DNA of 12,567 bases. It comes from Ruminococcus sp. UBA4385 (GTDB taxonomy: Bacteria > Bacillota_A > Clostridia > Oscillospirales > Ruminococcaceae). The DNA lies in assembly GCA_002391065.1 (NCBI GenBank), contig DGRP01000161.1, forward strand, positions 1-12,567, read 5' to 3'. The notes under the pieces were generated by a model, which saw nothing but the letters and a program-made list of their open reading frames with translations, searched no databases and had not been told where the DNA came from. Position 1 is the stretch's first letter. Each line of letters starts with the position of its first letter. A program made the translations under genes and the position numbers. Shown here one piece after another: positions 1-7,160 of the stretch.

Positions 1-190
1 TGTCTGTACGAATGTACAGACCTGACGAGGCTAAGCTCCGCACTACCTATCTCTGCGTTCAAGGCAGGAAAAGTCCAAACAAAAGAACGTCGCGATGATG
101 GTGCAGGGTTTTCCCTGCCACGCCGAGGGCTGATTTTGCACTGCTTTGGAGTTTATCGACAGACTGAGACAGTTTATGCTGTCTTTTTTT
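1..190 (+). ncRNA. structured small RNA, family uncertain (6S-like?), 5' end may lie outside window
   Basis: No convincing protein gene lies here, but the plus strand has nested complementarity. Bases 2-9 pair perfectly with 14-21 (GAAT loop). Bases 32-39 pair with 148-155 (8 bp, one G-U). Bases 51-57 pair with 121-127 (one mismatch). Bases 63-72 pair with 109-119 (10 bp, one bulged C). The last pairing competes with a local hairpin, 103-108 with 113-118 around a TTTT loop. The RNA ends in an intrinsic terminator at 167-190. Everything for the next 11 kb is on the other strand, so this is probably a trans-acting RNA and not a leader. A closing stem, an open central bubble and a long inner stem, plus CTGCG-TTC and AAGTCC sequence on the 5' side, recall 6S RNA. 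I recognise no family with certainty. It is not tRNA, tmRNA or SRP RNA. The promoter and true 5' end are not visible. Confidence 0.6.
167..190 (+). terminator. intrinsic terminator of the small RNA
   Basis: A 6-bp stem, AGACAG with CTGTCT around a TTTATG loop, is followed directly by seven T residues. It faces right and closes the small RNA. Its T tract overlaps the stop codon of the convergent ligase gene (189-191), so the two transcription units meet with no spacer. Confidence 0.75.
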
Positions 191-2156
191 ATACCATATC
201 CTTGAACTGTTCTTCTGTTATAATAGGAACATTCAGTTCTTTTGCCTTTTTGTTCTTTCCTGAGTTTGATGTTATATCATTATTTATCAGAAAATCTGTA
301 TTTGATGACACTGCAGAGGCTACCTTTGCGCCCTTGGCTTCAATGAAGTCTTTCAGTTCGTTTCTGTTTTTCCAGATATGAACTGCCCCTGTTATTACAA
401 AGGTCTTTCCTGCAATTGCCGAGTCAGTCGGAACAGTTTCAGGAGCTTTTATTGTGAGTTCCGAGAGCAGATTATGATATTCGTTCAAATTCTTCTCTTT
501 GGAAAAGTATTCTACATAGTCTTTTGCAAGAACATCTCCGATGCCGTCGATTTCTACAAGTTCTTCTTCTGTAAGCTTTTCTATCATTGATGTTTCAGGA
601 TACTGCGCACATATAAGCCTCGATGCTGCACGACCGATGTTCGGGATACCAAGAGAATAAAGCACACGGCTTAGCTCTGTCTCTCTAGAAGCTTCAACAG
701 CGTCTATAATCTGCTGATATGATTTCTCGCCGAAGCCCTCAAGTGCTGTAATTTTATCTTTGTGATCTGAAAGCTTGAAAAAGTCAGAATATTCATGAAG
801 AAAGCCGTTCTCAACAAAGCTTTTTATTGTCGATGAGGCCATACCAACGATATTCATTGCATCTCTCTGTACAAAATGCTCAAATCTCCCGAGGTGCTTT
901 GCCGGACAATCGTGATCGGGACAGAAGAGAGTTTCAACCTCATCTTCAGAGGTTTTTATAATAGTTTTTGCGCCGCAGGCAGGACAAAACTCCGCAATCG
1001 TAGGTGTTACCACATCGCTTTCATGGAAGGTCTTGTTTTCCCCTACCACGGGAATTATCATATTTGCCTTATAAACCGATATCGTATCTCCGACTGCAAG
1101 ATTGAGCTTTTTCATTATGCTGATATTATGGAGCGATGCTCTTGAAACCGATGTGCCCTCAAGCTCAACAGTATCAAAGAATGCAATTGGATTTATAAGC
1201 CCTGTTCTGCTTGGCGACCAGATTATTTCACGAAGCGTAGTATCTGCGGTCTCGTCTTGCCATTTGAAGGCAATACCGTTTCTCGGGTGATGAACAGTCT
1301 CGCCAAGAGACTCTCCGTATTCTACGTCATCATAGGTCAGTACAAGACCGTCTGAGGGGAAATCATTATCTGTGATTGCCTTTTCAAACCAATCTACAGT
1401 CTCAATCACATTATCCTTATCTACAAGCTTTCCAAAAACGATCTGAAATCCCATTGAGGCAAGCCATTCAAGCCTTTCCTTAACAGAATTGCATTCATAA
1501 CCATCTGCCTGCGCAAGTGTAAAAGCAAAAAAGTTCACGGAGCGCTCCGCCACAACACTTGAATCCAGACTGCGAAGTGTTCCTGACGCTAAATTTCTTG
1601 GGTTTTTATAAGGTTCTGCACCCTCCGGAAGAGTATCGTTAACTCGCTCGAAATCAGTGTAGCCGATAAGAGCCTCACCCCTTAGTGCCAGATGCCCCTT
1701 GAACGGAATTTGCAGAGGTATACCCTTAATGTGCCTTGCGTTGGCTGTAAGGTCCTCGCCGACCTCACCGTTGCCTCGTGATACAGCCTGAGTGAGCTTT
1801 CCGTCATCATAGTAAAGACAGACCGTCAGACCGTCAAGCTTCCAGCTGAGAAGCCCTTTCTGCTCCCCCAGCCATTCTCTTAACTGTTCACGGCTTTTTG
1901 TCTTGTCAAGTGACAGCATTCGTCTGGGATGCCTTACTTTCGGGAGATATGAAGTAACTTCATACCCGACCTCCTGAGTTCTGCTTCCGTTCAGAATTAT
2001 CCCTGTTTCCTTTTCCAGAGCTTCAAGCTCATTATACAGCTTATCATACTCGGAATCGGACATTATAGTTTTGCCTGTATTATAATATGCCTTTGATGCT
2101 TTTTCAAGCAGATCATTAAGTTCTTTCATTCGTAGTATTTTTTTATCATCAGCCAT
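189..2156 (-). CDS. ligA: NAD-dependent DNA ligase LigA (divergent)
   Basis: Seals nicks in duplex DNA using NAD+ (replication, repair), forming a ligase-AMP intermediate. The 655 residues carry all family domains. Domain Ia has Y24, Y25, D34, Y37 and D38. The adenylation domain has the catalytic Lys in KLDG (K106). Motif NPRN-ASG-LR is at 185-195. An OB fold leads to a zinc finger with C391, C394, C412 and C417, then helix-hairpin-helix repeats (about 430-560) and a C-terminal BRCT domain (about 578-655). Length is near the usual 660-670. Several conserved positions differ: the Glu two residues before K106 (E-x-K-x-DG in typical LigA) is Ser104, TRGDG is SRGNG (126-130), the Lys of DGVVIK is Thr274, and VGRTG is PSRTG (315-319). 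It may be a secondary or lineage-specific ligase. Start: ATG with AAGGAG (2165-2170) 8 nt upstream. It has its own promoter and is convergent with the small RNA. Confidence 0.95.
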   Translation of the reverse strand: MADDKKILRMKELNDLLEKASKAYYNTGKTIMSDSEYDKLYNELEALEKETGIILNGSRTQEVGYEVTSYLPKVRHPRRMLSLDKTKSREQLREWLGEQKGLLSWKLDGLTVCLYYDDGKLTQAVSRGNGEVGEDLTANARHIKGIPLQIPFKGHLALRGEALIGYTDFERVNDTLPEGAEPYKNPRNLASGTLRSLDSSVVAERSVNFFAFTLAQADGYECNSVKERLEWLASMGFQIVFGKLVDKDNVIETVDWFEKAITDNDFPSDGLVLTYDDVEYGESLGETVHHPRNGIAFKWQDETADTTLREIIWSPSRTGLINPIAFFDTVELEGTSVSRASLHNISIMKKLNLAVGDTISVYKANMIIPVVGENKTFHESDVVTPTIAEFCPACGAKTIIKTSEDEVETLFCPDHDCPAKHLGRFEHFVQRDAMNIVGMASSTIKSFVENGFLHEYSDFFKLSDHKDKITALEGFGEKSYQQIIDAVEASRETELSRVLYSLGIPNIGRAASRLICAQYPETSMIEKLTEEELVEIDGIGDVLAKDYVEYFSKEKNLNEYHNLLSELTIKAPETVPTDSAIAGKTFVITGAVHIWKNRNELKDFIEAKGAKVASAVSSNTDFLINNDITSNSGKNKKAKELNVPIITEEQFKDMV

Positions 2157-2186
2157 ATTTTATTCTCCTTGAAAGTTATATAAAAT

Positions 2187-2215
2187 ATTATACTAAAAAA
2201 AGATGATAAAGTCAA
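2187..2215 (-). promoter_or_regulatory. sigma-A promoter of ligA
   Basis: Read on the minus strand: -35 TTGACT (2215-2210), a 17-nt spacer, and a perfect -10 TATAAT (2192-2187). Transcription should start near 2180, giving a leader of about 24 nt that contains the AAGGAG ribosome site. The ligase is therefore a separate transcription unit from the operon upstream. Confidence 0.85.
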
Positions 2216-2239
2216 CACAAAAAAGCTCTCAGAAATCGA

Positions 2240-2261
2240 CAGCCCCGAAAAATCGGGGCTG
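2240..2261 (-). terminator. hairpin after the MATE gene, probable operon terminator
   Basis: A perfect 9-bp stem (CAGCCCCGA with its complement) around a 4-nt loop lies 22 nt past the MATE stop codon and before the ligA promoter. On the minus strand a run of six T residues occurs only about 14 nt after the stem, not directly after it, so this is not a textbook intrinsic terminator. It could instead act as a 3'-end stabiliser or a partial terminator. The opposite strand lacks a T run as well (AATTTAT follows), and no plus-strand gene ends here. Confidence 0.5.
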
Positions 2262-2283
2262 AATTTATACTTATTCCAATTGT

Positions 2284-3651
2284 TCAATAAGCTATTACTT
2301 TTTTTTGCTCGCTTATGATAAGCTTATAAAGCATAGTTACAGAAACTGTCATCATAATAAGCTCGGTTATCGGCTGTGCCCAGATCATTCCGTTAAAGCC
2401 GAAGATCTTATCCAGAATGAGGAGCAAGGGTACATAGAGAATAAGCTGTCTTATCAAAGTTATTACAAAGGCATACTGAGGCTTTCCCATAGCCTGAAAG
2501 GACATTCTGCTCATGGATATAGCACCGACAAACGGAAGTATAAACATAATAACTCTCAGGACGTGCGAACCGGTTGATATAACAGTCTCAGAGTCAGTAA
2601 AAATGTCAATAAGGTTCGGTGCAAATATTCCGTATACCGCCATTATACACAGCTCAGTTACACTTACAACTATAAGACCTGACCTTAAAACCTTTATCAT
2701 GCGGCTGTAGTTCTTTGCACCGTAATTGTAACCCATAATCGGCTGAGTTCCTGCTGCAAAGCCCTGATACACATAGTTTCCGAGAGACAGTATCTTCTGA
2801 GCGATACCCATAGCAGTAACTGTCAGCTCACTGTAGGAAACTGCAAGATTATTATTTACTATATAAGCAGCCGAAGTAAGCAACGTTTCCAGAGTTGCAG
2901 GCACACCTACCCAGAATATTTCTTTAAGGATTTCTTTAGTAGGTTTGATAAATCTCAGATGCGGCTTTAACAGTGTTTTTCCTCTGAAATAGAACAACAG
3001 AGAAATAAGCATACTTACCAGATTTCCGAGGACTGTAGCAATTGCAGCACCACGTATCTTCAAACCAAATGTAAAAATGAACAGAGGGTCAAGACCAATG
3101 TTTGCGATAGTTCCTGCTATCATGCCTACAATAGAATACCTTACCGAGCCCTCACTTCTTAGAAGCTGCCCGAAGGTATAGCTTCCCATCGTGAAAAGAC
3201 TGCATATAATAATGACAGAAACATATTCCTTTGTGTACTCGACTGTGTTCGTCTTTGCGCCTAAGCCTTTTACAATAGGCGACAGAAAAAGCATTCCAAA
3301 AGCTGAAACTATAAAGCTGTTCAGTACTGTCAAGCTGAAACCAACAGTCACAGTATGCTCTGCCTTTTCTGTGTCACCTGCGCCGAGGCTTCTGGCTATC
3401 AGTGATGAAGCACCTGTTCCTATCATATTCGATATGGCAATAAGTATCATCATGACCGGATAGGCAAGATTCACAGCAGCAAGCTGATAGTCATCATTCA
3501 TCAGACCGATGAAATAGGTATCTACAAGGTTATAGAACACCATAATAATCATTCCAGCAATAAGGGGTACACCCATTTTAGTTACAGCTTTAACAGGCAT
3601 CTCCTCACTGAGGGTATATATTCTCTTGTCATCTTTATTAATACCTGACAA
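2284..3651 (-). CDS. MATE-family multidrug/Na+ (or H+) antiporter
   Basis: Inner-membrane exporter of the MATE family, which uses a cation gradient to expel drugs, toxins or metabolites; the substrate cannot be read from sequence. About 455 residues, the family's normal length, with the expected hydrophobic segments for 12 membrane helices in two halves. Family motifs, numbered from an upstream TTG at 3669: NLVDTYFIG (47-55), GTGASSLIARSLGAGD (84-99), RSEGS (171-175), NIGLDPLFIF (190-199), GTQPIMGYNYGA (307-318), FQAMGKP (391-397) and QPITELI (432-438). Start choice: the frame opens at TTG 3669, but the TTG at 3651 is preceded by AGGAG with 8-nt spacing and is preferred; an ATG at 3597 has its GAGGAG too close. 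It is the last gene of the operon, about 45 nt after rlmD. Its place behind RNA-modification and stringent-response genes suggests co-transcription, not shared function. Confidence 0.93.
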   Translation of the reverse strand: MSGINKDDKRIYTLSEEMPVKAVTKMGVPLIAGMIIMVFYNLVDTYFIGLMNDDYQLAAVNLAYPVMMILIAISNMIGTGASSLIARSLGAGDTEKAEHTVTVGFSLTVLNSFIVSAFGMLFLSPIVKGLGAKTNTVEYTKEYVSVIIICSLFTMGSYTFGQLLRSEGSVRYSIVGMIAGTIANIGLDPLFIFTFGLKIRGAAIATVLGNLVSMLISLLFYFRGKTLLKPHLRFIKPTKEILKEIFWVGVPATLETLLTSAAYIVNNNLAVSYSELTVTAMGIAQKILSLGNYVYQGFAAGTQPIMGYNYGAKNYSRMIKVLRSGLIVVSVTELCIMAVYGIFAPNLIDIFTDSETVISTGSHVLRVIMFILPFVGAISMSRMSFQAMGKPQYAFVITLIRQLILYVPLLLILDKIFGFNGMIWAQPITELIMMTVSVTMLYKLIISEQKKVIAY

Positions 3652-3659
3652 ATTAAAGT

Positions 3660-3664
3660 CTCCT
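3660..3664 (-). promoter_or_regulatory. Shine-Dalgarno site fixing a TTG start for the MATE gene
   Basis: AGGAG on the minus strand lies 8 nt before TTG (3651-3649), while the upstream TTG (3669) has no ribosome site. A weak 5-bp inverted repeat (TGACA at 3668-3664, TGTCA at 3650-3646) would place the site in a hairpin loop and partly pair the start codon. Rare start codon plus possible masking suggests low translation; this is inference. Confidence 0.6.
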
Positions 3665-3696
3665 GTCAATTGTGTTAATATATTTTCAGATCATTT

Positions 3697-5055
3697 TTAG
3701 CATTCACGGGACATCAAGACTACACACTCAACATGAGTTGTCCTCGGAAAAAGATCAAAGCCTGTTGCCTTAACGGTCCTGTATCCAAGCTCTCCAAGGA
3801 TTGCACAATCCCTTGCTGCTGTTGCAGGATTGCAGGAAATCATAACTATACGCTCGGGAGACATCTTCCGCATATACTCTAAGGTGTCCCTTGTGCAGCC
3901 CTTTCTTGCAGGGTCAGCTATGATAACATCGGGGCGCTCTCCTCTGTCGAAAAGTATCTTTGCAGTCTTGCCTGCGTCACCGCAGATAAACTCAGCATTT
4001 AATATGTCATTATTCAAGGCGTTTAGCTTAGCATTGTCTATAGCCTGCGGTATGACCTCAACTCCTATGAGTTTTTTTACATTTCCGACCATAGAAAGCC
4101 CTATAGTGCCTGCACCGCAATAAAGATCGAGAAGCGTAGTATCGTGAGAAAGCACCGCATACTCCTGAGCCTTTGCATATAGGCGCTCTGCCTGAATGGT
4201 ATTTACCTGATAAAACGAAAGAGGAGAAATCGTTATACGATTGCCGCACATAATATCCTCGATAGTTTCAGAGCCGTAAACAGTTTTGTTTTTCTCACCG
4301 AGTATCTTGTTTGTGCTTCGGCTGTTCTCGTTAAGAACAATGCTTTTTATGTCTGTGTACTTCTCAGACAGTTCCTTAAATAGCGTATCAAAGCACGAGC
4401 AGGCAGTAATATCTGTCACCACTAGGCACAGCATTATCTGACCGCTGTGCTCTCCCCGTCTCAGGTAAATATGACGAAGCAATCCTGTTCCCTGCTCCTC
4501 ATTATATGCTCTGATACGCTCTGAGTTTACATAGCTCATAATATCAGAAACAATACCTGCAAAAATTACAGGCTGAAGAGCACAGTCCATGTTCTGACAG
4601 ACCCTGTGTGATCGTTTTGCATAAAAACCACAGACAGCAACACCATTTTGCTCAGCTACAGGATACTGAGCCTTATTACGATAGTGAGAAATATTCTCAG
4701 CACCGACAAAGGGCTCAAACTCAGGTTCAAGCCCGCCTATACGTCTGAATGTCTCTTTTACAAAGCTGTTTTTAAGCCTGCATTCCTCTTCATAGCTAAA
4801 ATGCCTGAATGAACAGCCTCCGCACTGCTTATAGACCGAGCAGTCCGTGTCTGTACGTTTATCTGAGGGAACAATAAGCTTTTCAATAATACCGTAACAA
4901 AATGACTTATTTACCTTAACTATCCTACAAGATAATCTGTCACCCACGGCAGTAAGCGGAACAAATACAGCAATACCCTCATAATGTCCGACACCGTTGC
5001 CCTCGTTTGTAATATCAGTTATTTCAAGCTCAATTATGTCATTCTTTTTCAACAT
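3697..5055 (-). CDS. rlmD: 23S rRNA (uracil-C5)-methyltransferase, RlmD/RlmCD type
   Basis: SAM-dependent enzyme making 5-methyluridine in 23S rRNA (U1939 in E. coli numbering; Firmicutes homologues of RlmCD type also modify U747). 452 residues. An N-terminal TRAM RNA-binding domain (about 3-62) is followed by iron-sulfur ligands C72, C78, C81 and a likely fourth, C158. The methyltransferase domain has QVNT (283-286), the SAM loop LDLYCGAGTIGL (309-320), DPARKG (381-386), the nucleophile C408 in SCNP, and the general base E443 in HVEC. All catalytic residues are present. The tRNA enzyme TrmA lacks the TRAM and Fe-S parts, so RlmD type is the better call; the exact uridine is inferred. ATG start with AGAGGA 5 nt upstream. 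It overlaps the end of hemZ by 17 nt, implying translational coupling. Confidence 0.95.
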   Translation of the reverse strand: MLKKNDIIELEITDITNEGNGVGHYEGIAVFVPLTAVGDRLSCRIVKVNKSFCYGIIEKLIVPSDKRTDTDCSVYKQCGGCSFRHFSYEEECRLKNSFVKETFRRIGGLEPEFEPFVGAENISHYRNKAQYPVAEQNGVAVCGFYAKRSHRVCQNMDCALQPVIFAGIVSDIMSYVNSERIRAYNEEQGTGLLRHIYLRRGEHSGQIMLCLVVTDITACSCFDTLFKELSEKYTDIKSIVLNENSRSTNKILGEKNKTVYGSETIEDIMCGNRITISPLSFYQVNTIQAERLYAKAQEYAVLSHDTTLLDLYCGAGTIGLSMVGNVKKLIGVEVIPQAIDNAKLNALNNDILNAEFICGDAGKTAKILFDRGERPDVIIADPARKGCTRDTLEYMRKMSPERIVMISCNPATAARDCAILGELGYRTVKATGFDLFPRTTHVECVVLMSREC

Positions 5056-6511
5056 AGAAATCCTCTATTTCATCTTTTTTCTTCAGCATAAGATCAAAAT
5101 GCTTATTATACTCAAGCGGAAATTTATAGTTGAATACACGCTCCAGCCGTTTGTTTTCAATATCAACAAGCTTGGTAGATGCTCCTGCACCCATAGCAAG
5201 AATAGTCTGAACCTCTTCCATTATGTAGATATTATAAAGGCTCTCATGAGCATTCTTTGTCCAGCCGATATTTTCAAGATTATCAAGCATATTCTTCTGT
5301 CTGTACAGGTAATATGGACAGTAGCCTGCTTCAAGCAGCTTTTTGCTTGCATAGCTTACCATTTCAGAGGCAGGATTATCAAGAACAGTCCTGTCATGTG
5401 ACTGGTTTATCCTTGCAGAACGCTTAATTGAAAGAGTATGCACTGTAATATTCTCGGGAGACAGCCTTATTAGCTCATCAATTGTGTGCTTAAAGCTTTC
5501 AACCGTATCAGATGGAAGTCCTGCGATAATATCTGTGTTTACGCACTCAAAACCGACTTTTCTGGCAAGCTCATAGCTTTCATAAAACTGAGCAGTAGAA
5601 TGCTTTCTGCCGATAGTTTCAAGCACTTTGTCATTGAGAGTCTGAGGATTGATTGAAATTCTTTTACAGCCAAGTGCTTTTATTGTTCTGAGTTTTTCTT
5701 CGGTGATCGTATCAGGCCGCCCTGCTTCAATGGTATACTCTCTGAGCGCAGACATATCAAAGCTTTCGGAAATTGTTTTCATAATGCGCTCAAGCTGAGG
5801 AGCAGTAAAGGTTGTAGGCGTTCCTCCGCCGAAATAAACCGTATCCGGCCTTAGATCAAGTCTTTTCACAAGTGAGCCGGTATATCTTATTTCTTCACAA
5901 AGCTTGTTTATGTATTCAGGGATCAGCTTCATTGTACCCTCAACCGATTGCGAAACAAAAGAACAATAAGAGCACCTTGTAGGACAGAACGGAACAGAAA
6001 TGTACAGACTGAAGCTATTTTTGGGGAGTTCGTCAAGAGTTTTCTTTTGTATCTGAGCTGTAAGATATGAGAGCTCGCATTTTTCGTCTGAGCAAAGATA
6101 CTTAGTTTTCAGAATCTCTGAAATCTCAGTCTTATTAAGACCTTCTGAAATCATAGCATTAACACGCTTGACAGGTCTTATACCTGTAATAACTCCCCAG
6201 CCCGAGGACTTCCCTGTCAGCCTTTGCATAAGCATATACAACAGCCTTGACATTATCAGCTCACAGTCAGCGTCAAGGCCATTATCGGAAGGCCTGATAA
6301 TATGACTTTTGTGCAGGCATTTGCCTTTGTATGATGCAATCACATAAAGAAGTGTATAATTATTGAATTTTCTTTCTCTTGCGAATACAAAGTCATCATC
6401 GGTTTCTATTTTATCACTATAGATATGAGTAAATAAGCTGGCAGGGATAAACAGCTTCATTATCCCTTCCAGCTCATATTTATAATCATTTGCGCTGAAT
6501 ATAAGTGTCAT
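5039..6511 (-). CDS. hemZ: radical SAM protein HemZ (coproporphyrinogen dehydrogenase family)
   Basis: Member of the oxygen-independent coproporphyrinogen III oxidase family, a cytoplasmic radical-SAM enzyme. 490 residues, close to B. subtilis HemZ (about 500). The cluster motif CPTRCSYC gives C176, C180 and C183; GGGTPT is at 228-233. HemZ signatures follow: EAGRPDTIT (262-270), ISINPQT (285-291), YYLYRQKN (400-407) and IMEEVQTI (430-437). The N-terminal 160 residues are the HemZ-specific domain with WGVITGIRPVK (105-115). Biochemical function in strict anaerobes is not settled: no other heme gene is in this window. The ATG shares ATGA with the stop of the preceding MBL gene (4-nt overlap). 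Its AGGA lies directly against the ATG, so translation probably relies on coupling; an ATG at codon 18, after GGAAGGG, is a possible alternative start. Confidence 0.93.
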   Translation of the reverse strand: MTLIFSANDYKYELEGIMKLFIPASLFTHIYSDKIETDDDFVFARERKFNNYTLLYVIASYKGKCLHKSHIIRPSDNGLDADCELIMSRLLYMLMQRLTGKSSGWGVITGIRPVKRVNAMISEGLNKTEISEILKTKYLCSDEKCELSYLTAQIQKKTLDELPKNSFSLYISVPFCPTRCSYCSFVSQSVEGTMKLIPEYINKLCEEIRYTGSLVKRLDLRPDTVYFGGGTPTTFTAPQLERIMKTISESFDMSALREYTIEAGRPDTITEEKLRTIKALGCKRISINPQTLNDKVLETIGRKHSTAQFYESYELARKVGFECVNTDIIAGLPSDTVESFKHTIDELIRLSPENITVHTLSIKRSARINQSHDRTVLDNPASEMVSYASKKLLEAGYCPYYLYRQKNMLDNLENIGWTKNAHESLYNIYIMEEVQTILAMGAGASTKLVDIENKRLERVFNYKFPLEYNKHFDLMLKKKDEIEDFYVEKE

Positions 6512-7152
6512 TCCTGAGCCCTCATTGCCTGCCGTAAATAATAATTATACTTTCGTTCGTCATCTAGTGTTGTAGGTGTCATGTGGCCCGGATATACGGT
6601 CAGATTTCCGCCAAGGTCTGCAATTTTAACAAGGGATTTCATCATAGCGTCTATATCACCGTCAGGCATATCTGTTCTGCCGATGCTTCTGGCAAACAGA
6701 GTATCTCCTGTAAACATTACATTACCGCAAATGAAACACACAGAGCCCCTTGTGTGACCGGGTGTCTCAAGAACATCGAATTCAAGTTCATCAAGCGTCA
6801 GGATATCATTTTCTGTAAAGAGAGTTACTTCGCCTGTATATGCTTTAATTCCCTTAGCTCTGAAAAAGCTTGAAAGCATTTCATCATTATCAGTAAGCTT
6901 GTTTTTGTCAAGCGGATGTATATAAACCTCGCACCCAGTTTCTCTGACAAGATCTGCCACTGCACCTATATGGTCAAAATGACCATGTGTAAGAAATATC
7001 TTTTTAAGTGTAAGTCCGAATATATCAAGCTGATCGAGTATATAATCTGCGTCATCAGGAGCGTCAATCAGTACGGCATTATTTTGTTCACTAGCGACAA
7101 TATAGCTGTTGGTATCACAGATACTTAGCGGTTTAAGCTGATAGATTTTCAT
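6508..7152 (-). CDS. metallo-beta-lactamase-fold hydrolase (glyoxalase II-like)
   Basis: Cytoplasmic di-metal hydrolase of the MBL fold, in the small subgroup often annotated hydroxyacylglutathione hydrolase-like. 214 residues with no signal peptide. All metal ligands are visible: THGHFDH gives H56, H58, D60 and H61; then H133 (ETPGHT), D150 (TGDTLF) and H190 (YPGH). The segment FARSIGRTD (153-161) is typical of glyoxalase II-like members. It lacks the longer C-terminal domain of classic GloB, so glutathione thioester cleavage cannot be assumed; the substrate is unknown. GAGGT lies about 6 nt upstream of ATG and overlaps the relA stop (TGA), 8 nt away, so it is coupled to relA. Neighbours relA and hemZ frequently flank this family in Clostridia. 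Confidence 0.92.
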   Translation of the reverse strand: MKIYQLKPLSICDTNSYIVASEQNNAVLIDAPDDADYILDQLDIFGLTLKKIFLTHGHFDHIGAVADLVRETGCEVYIHPLDKNKLTDNDEMLSSFFRAKGIKAYTGEVTLFTENDILTLDELEFDVLETPGHTRGSVCFICGNVMFTGDTLFARSIGRTDMPDGDIDAMMKSLVKIADLGGNLTVYPGHMTPTTLDDERKYNYYLRQAMRAQE

Positions 7153-7160
7153 ATATTACC

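Noticed and set aside
2..21. 8-bp hairpin at the left edge as a terminator of an upstream gene
   Set aside because: No T run follows on either strand inside the window; it fits better as part of the small RNA.
61..80. AGGAAAAGTCC resembles the conserved 5' GAGGAAAGTCC segment of RNase P RNA
   Set aside because: It has an extra A, the terminator comes only about 110 nt later, and no specificity domain or ACAGAA-type 3' core partner is visible; RNase P RNA is well over 300 nt.
136..381. 81-residue plus-strand open frame
   Set aside because: It begins inside the small RNA, runs through its terminator and then lies antisense to ligA; no ribosome site and no recognisable domain.
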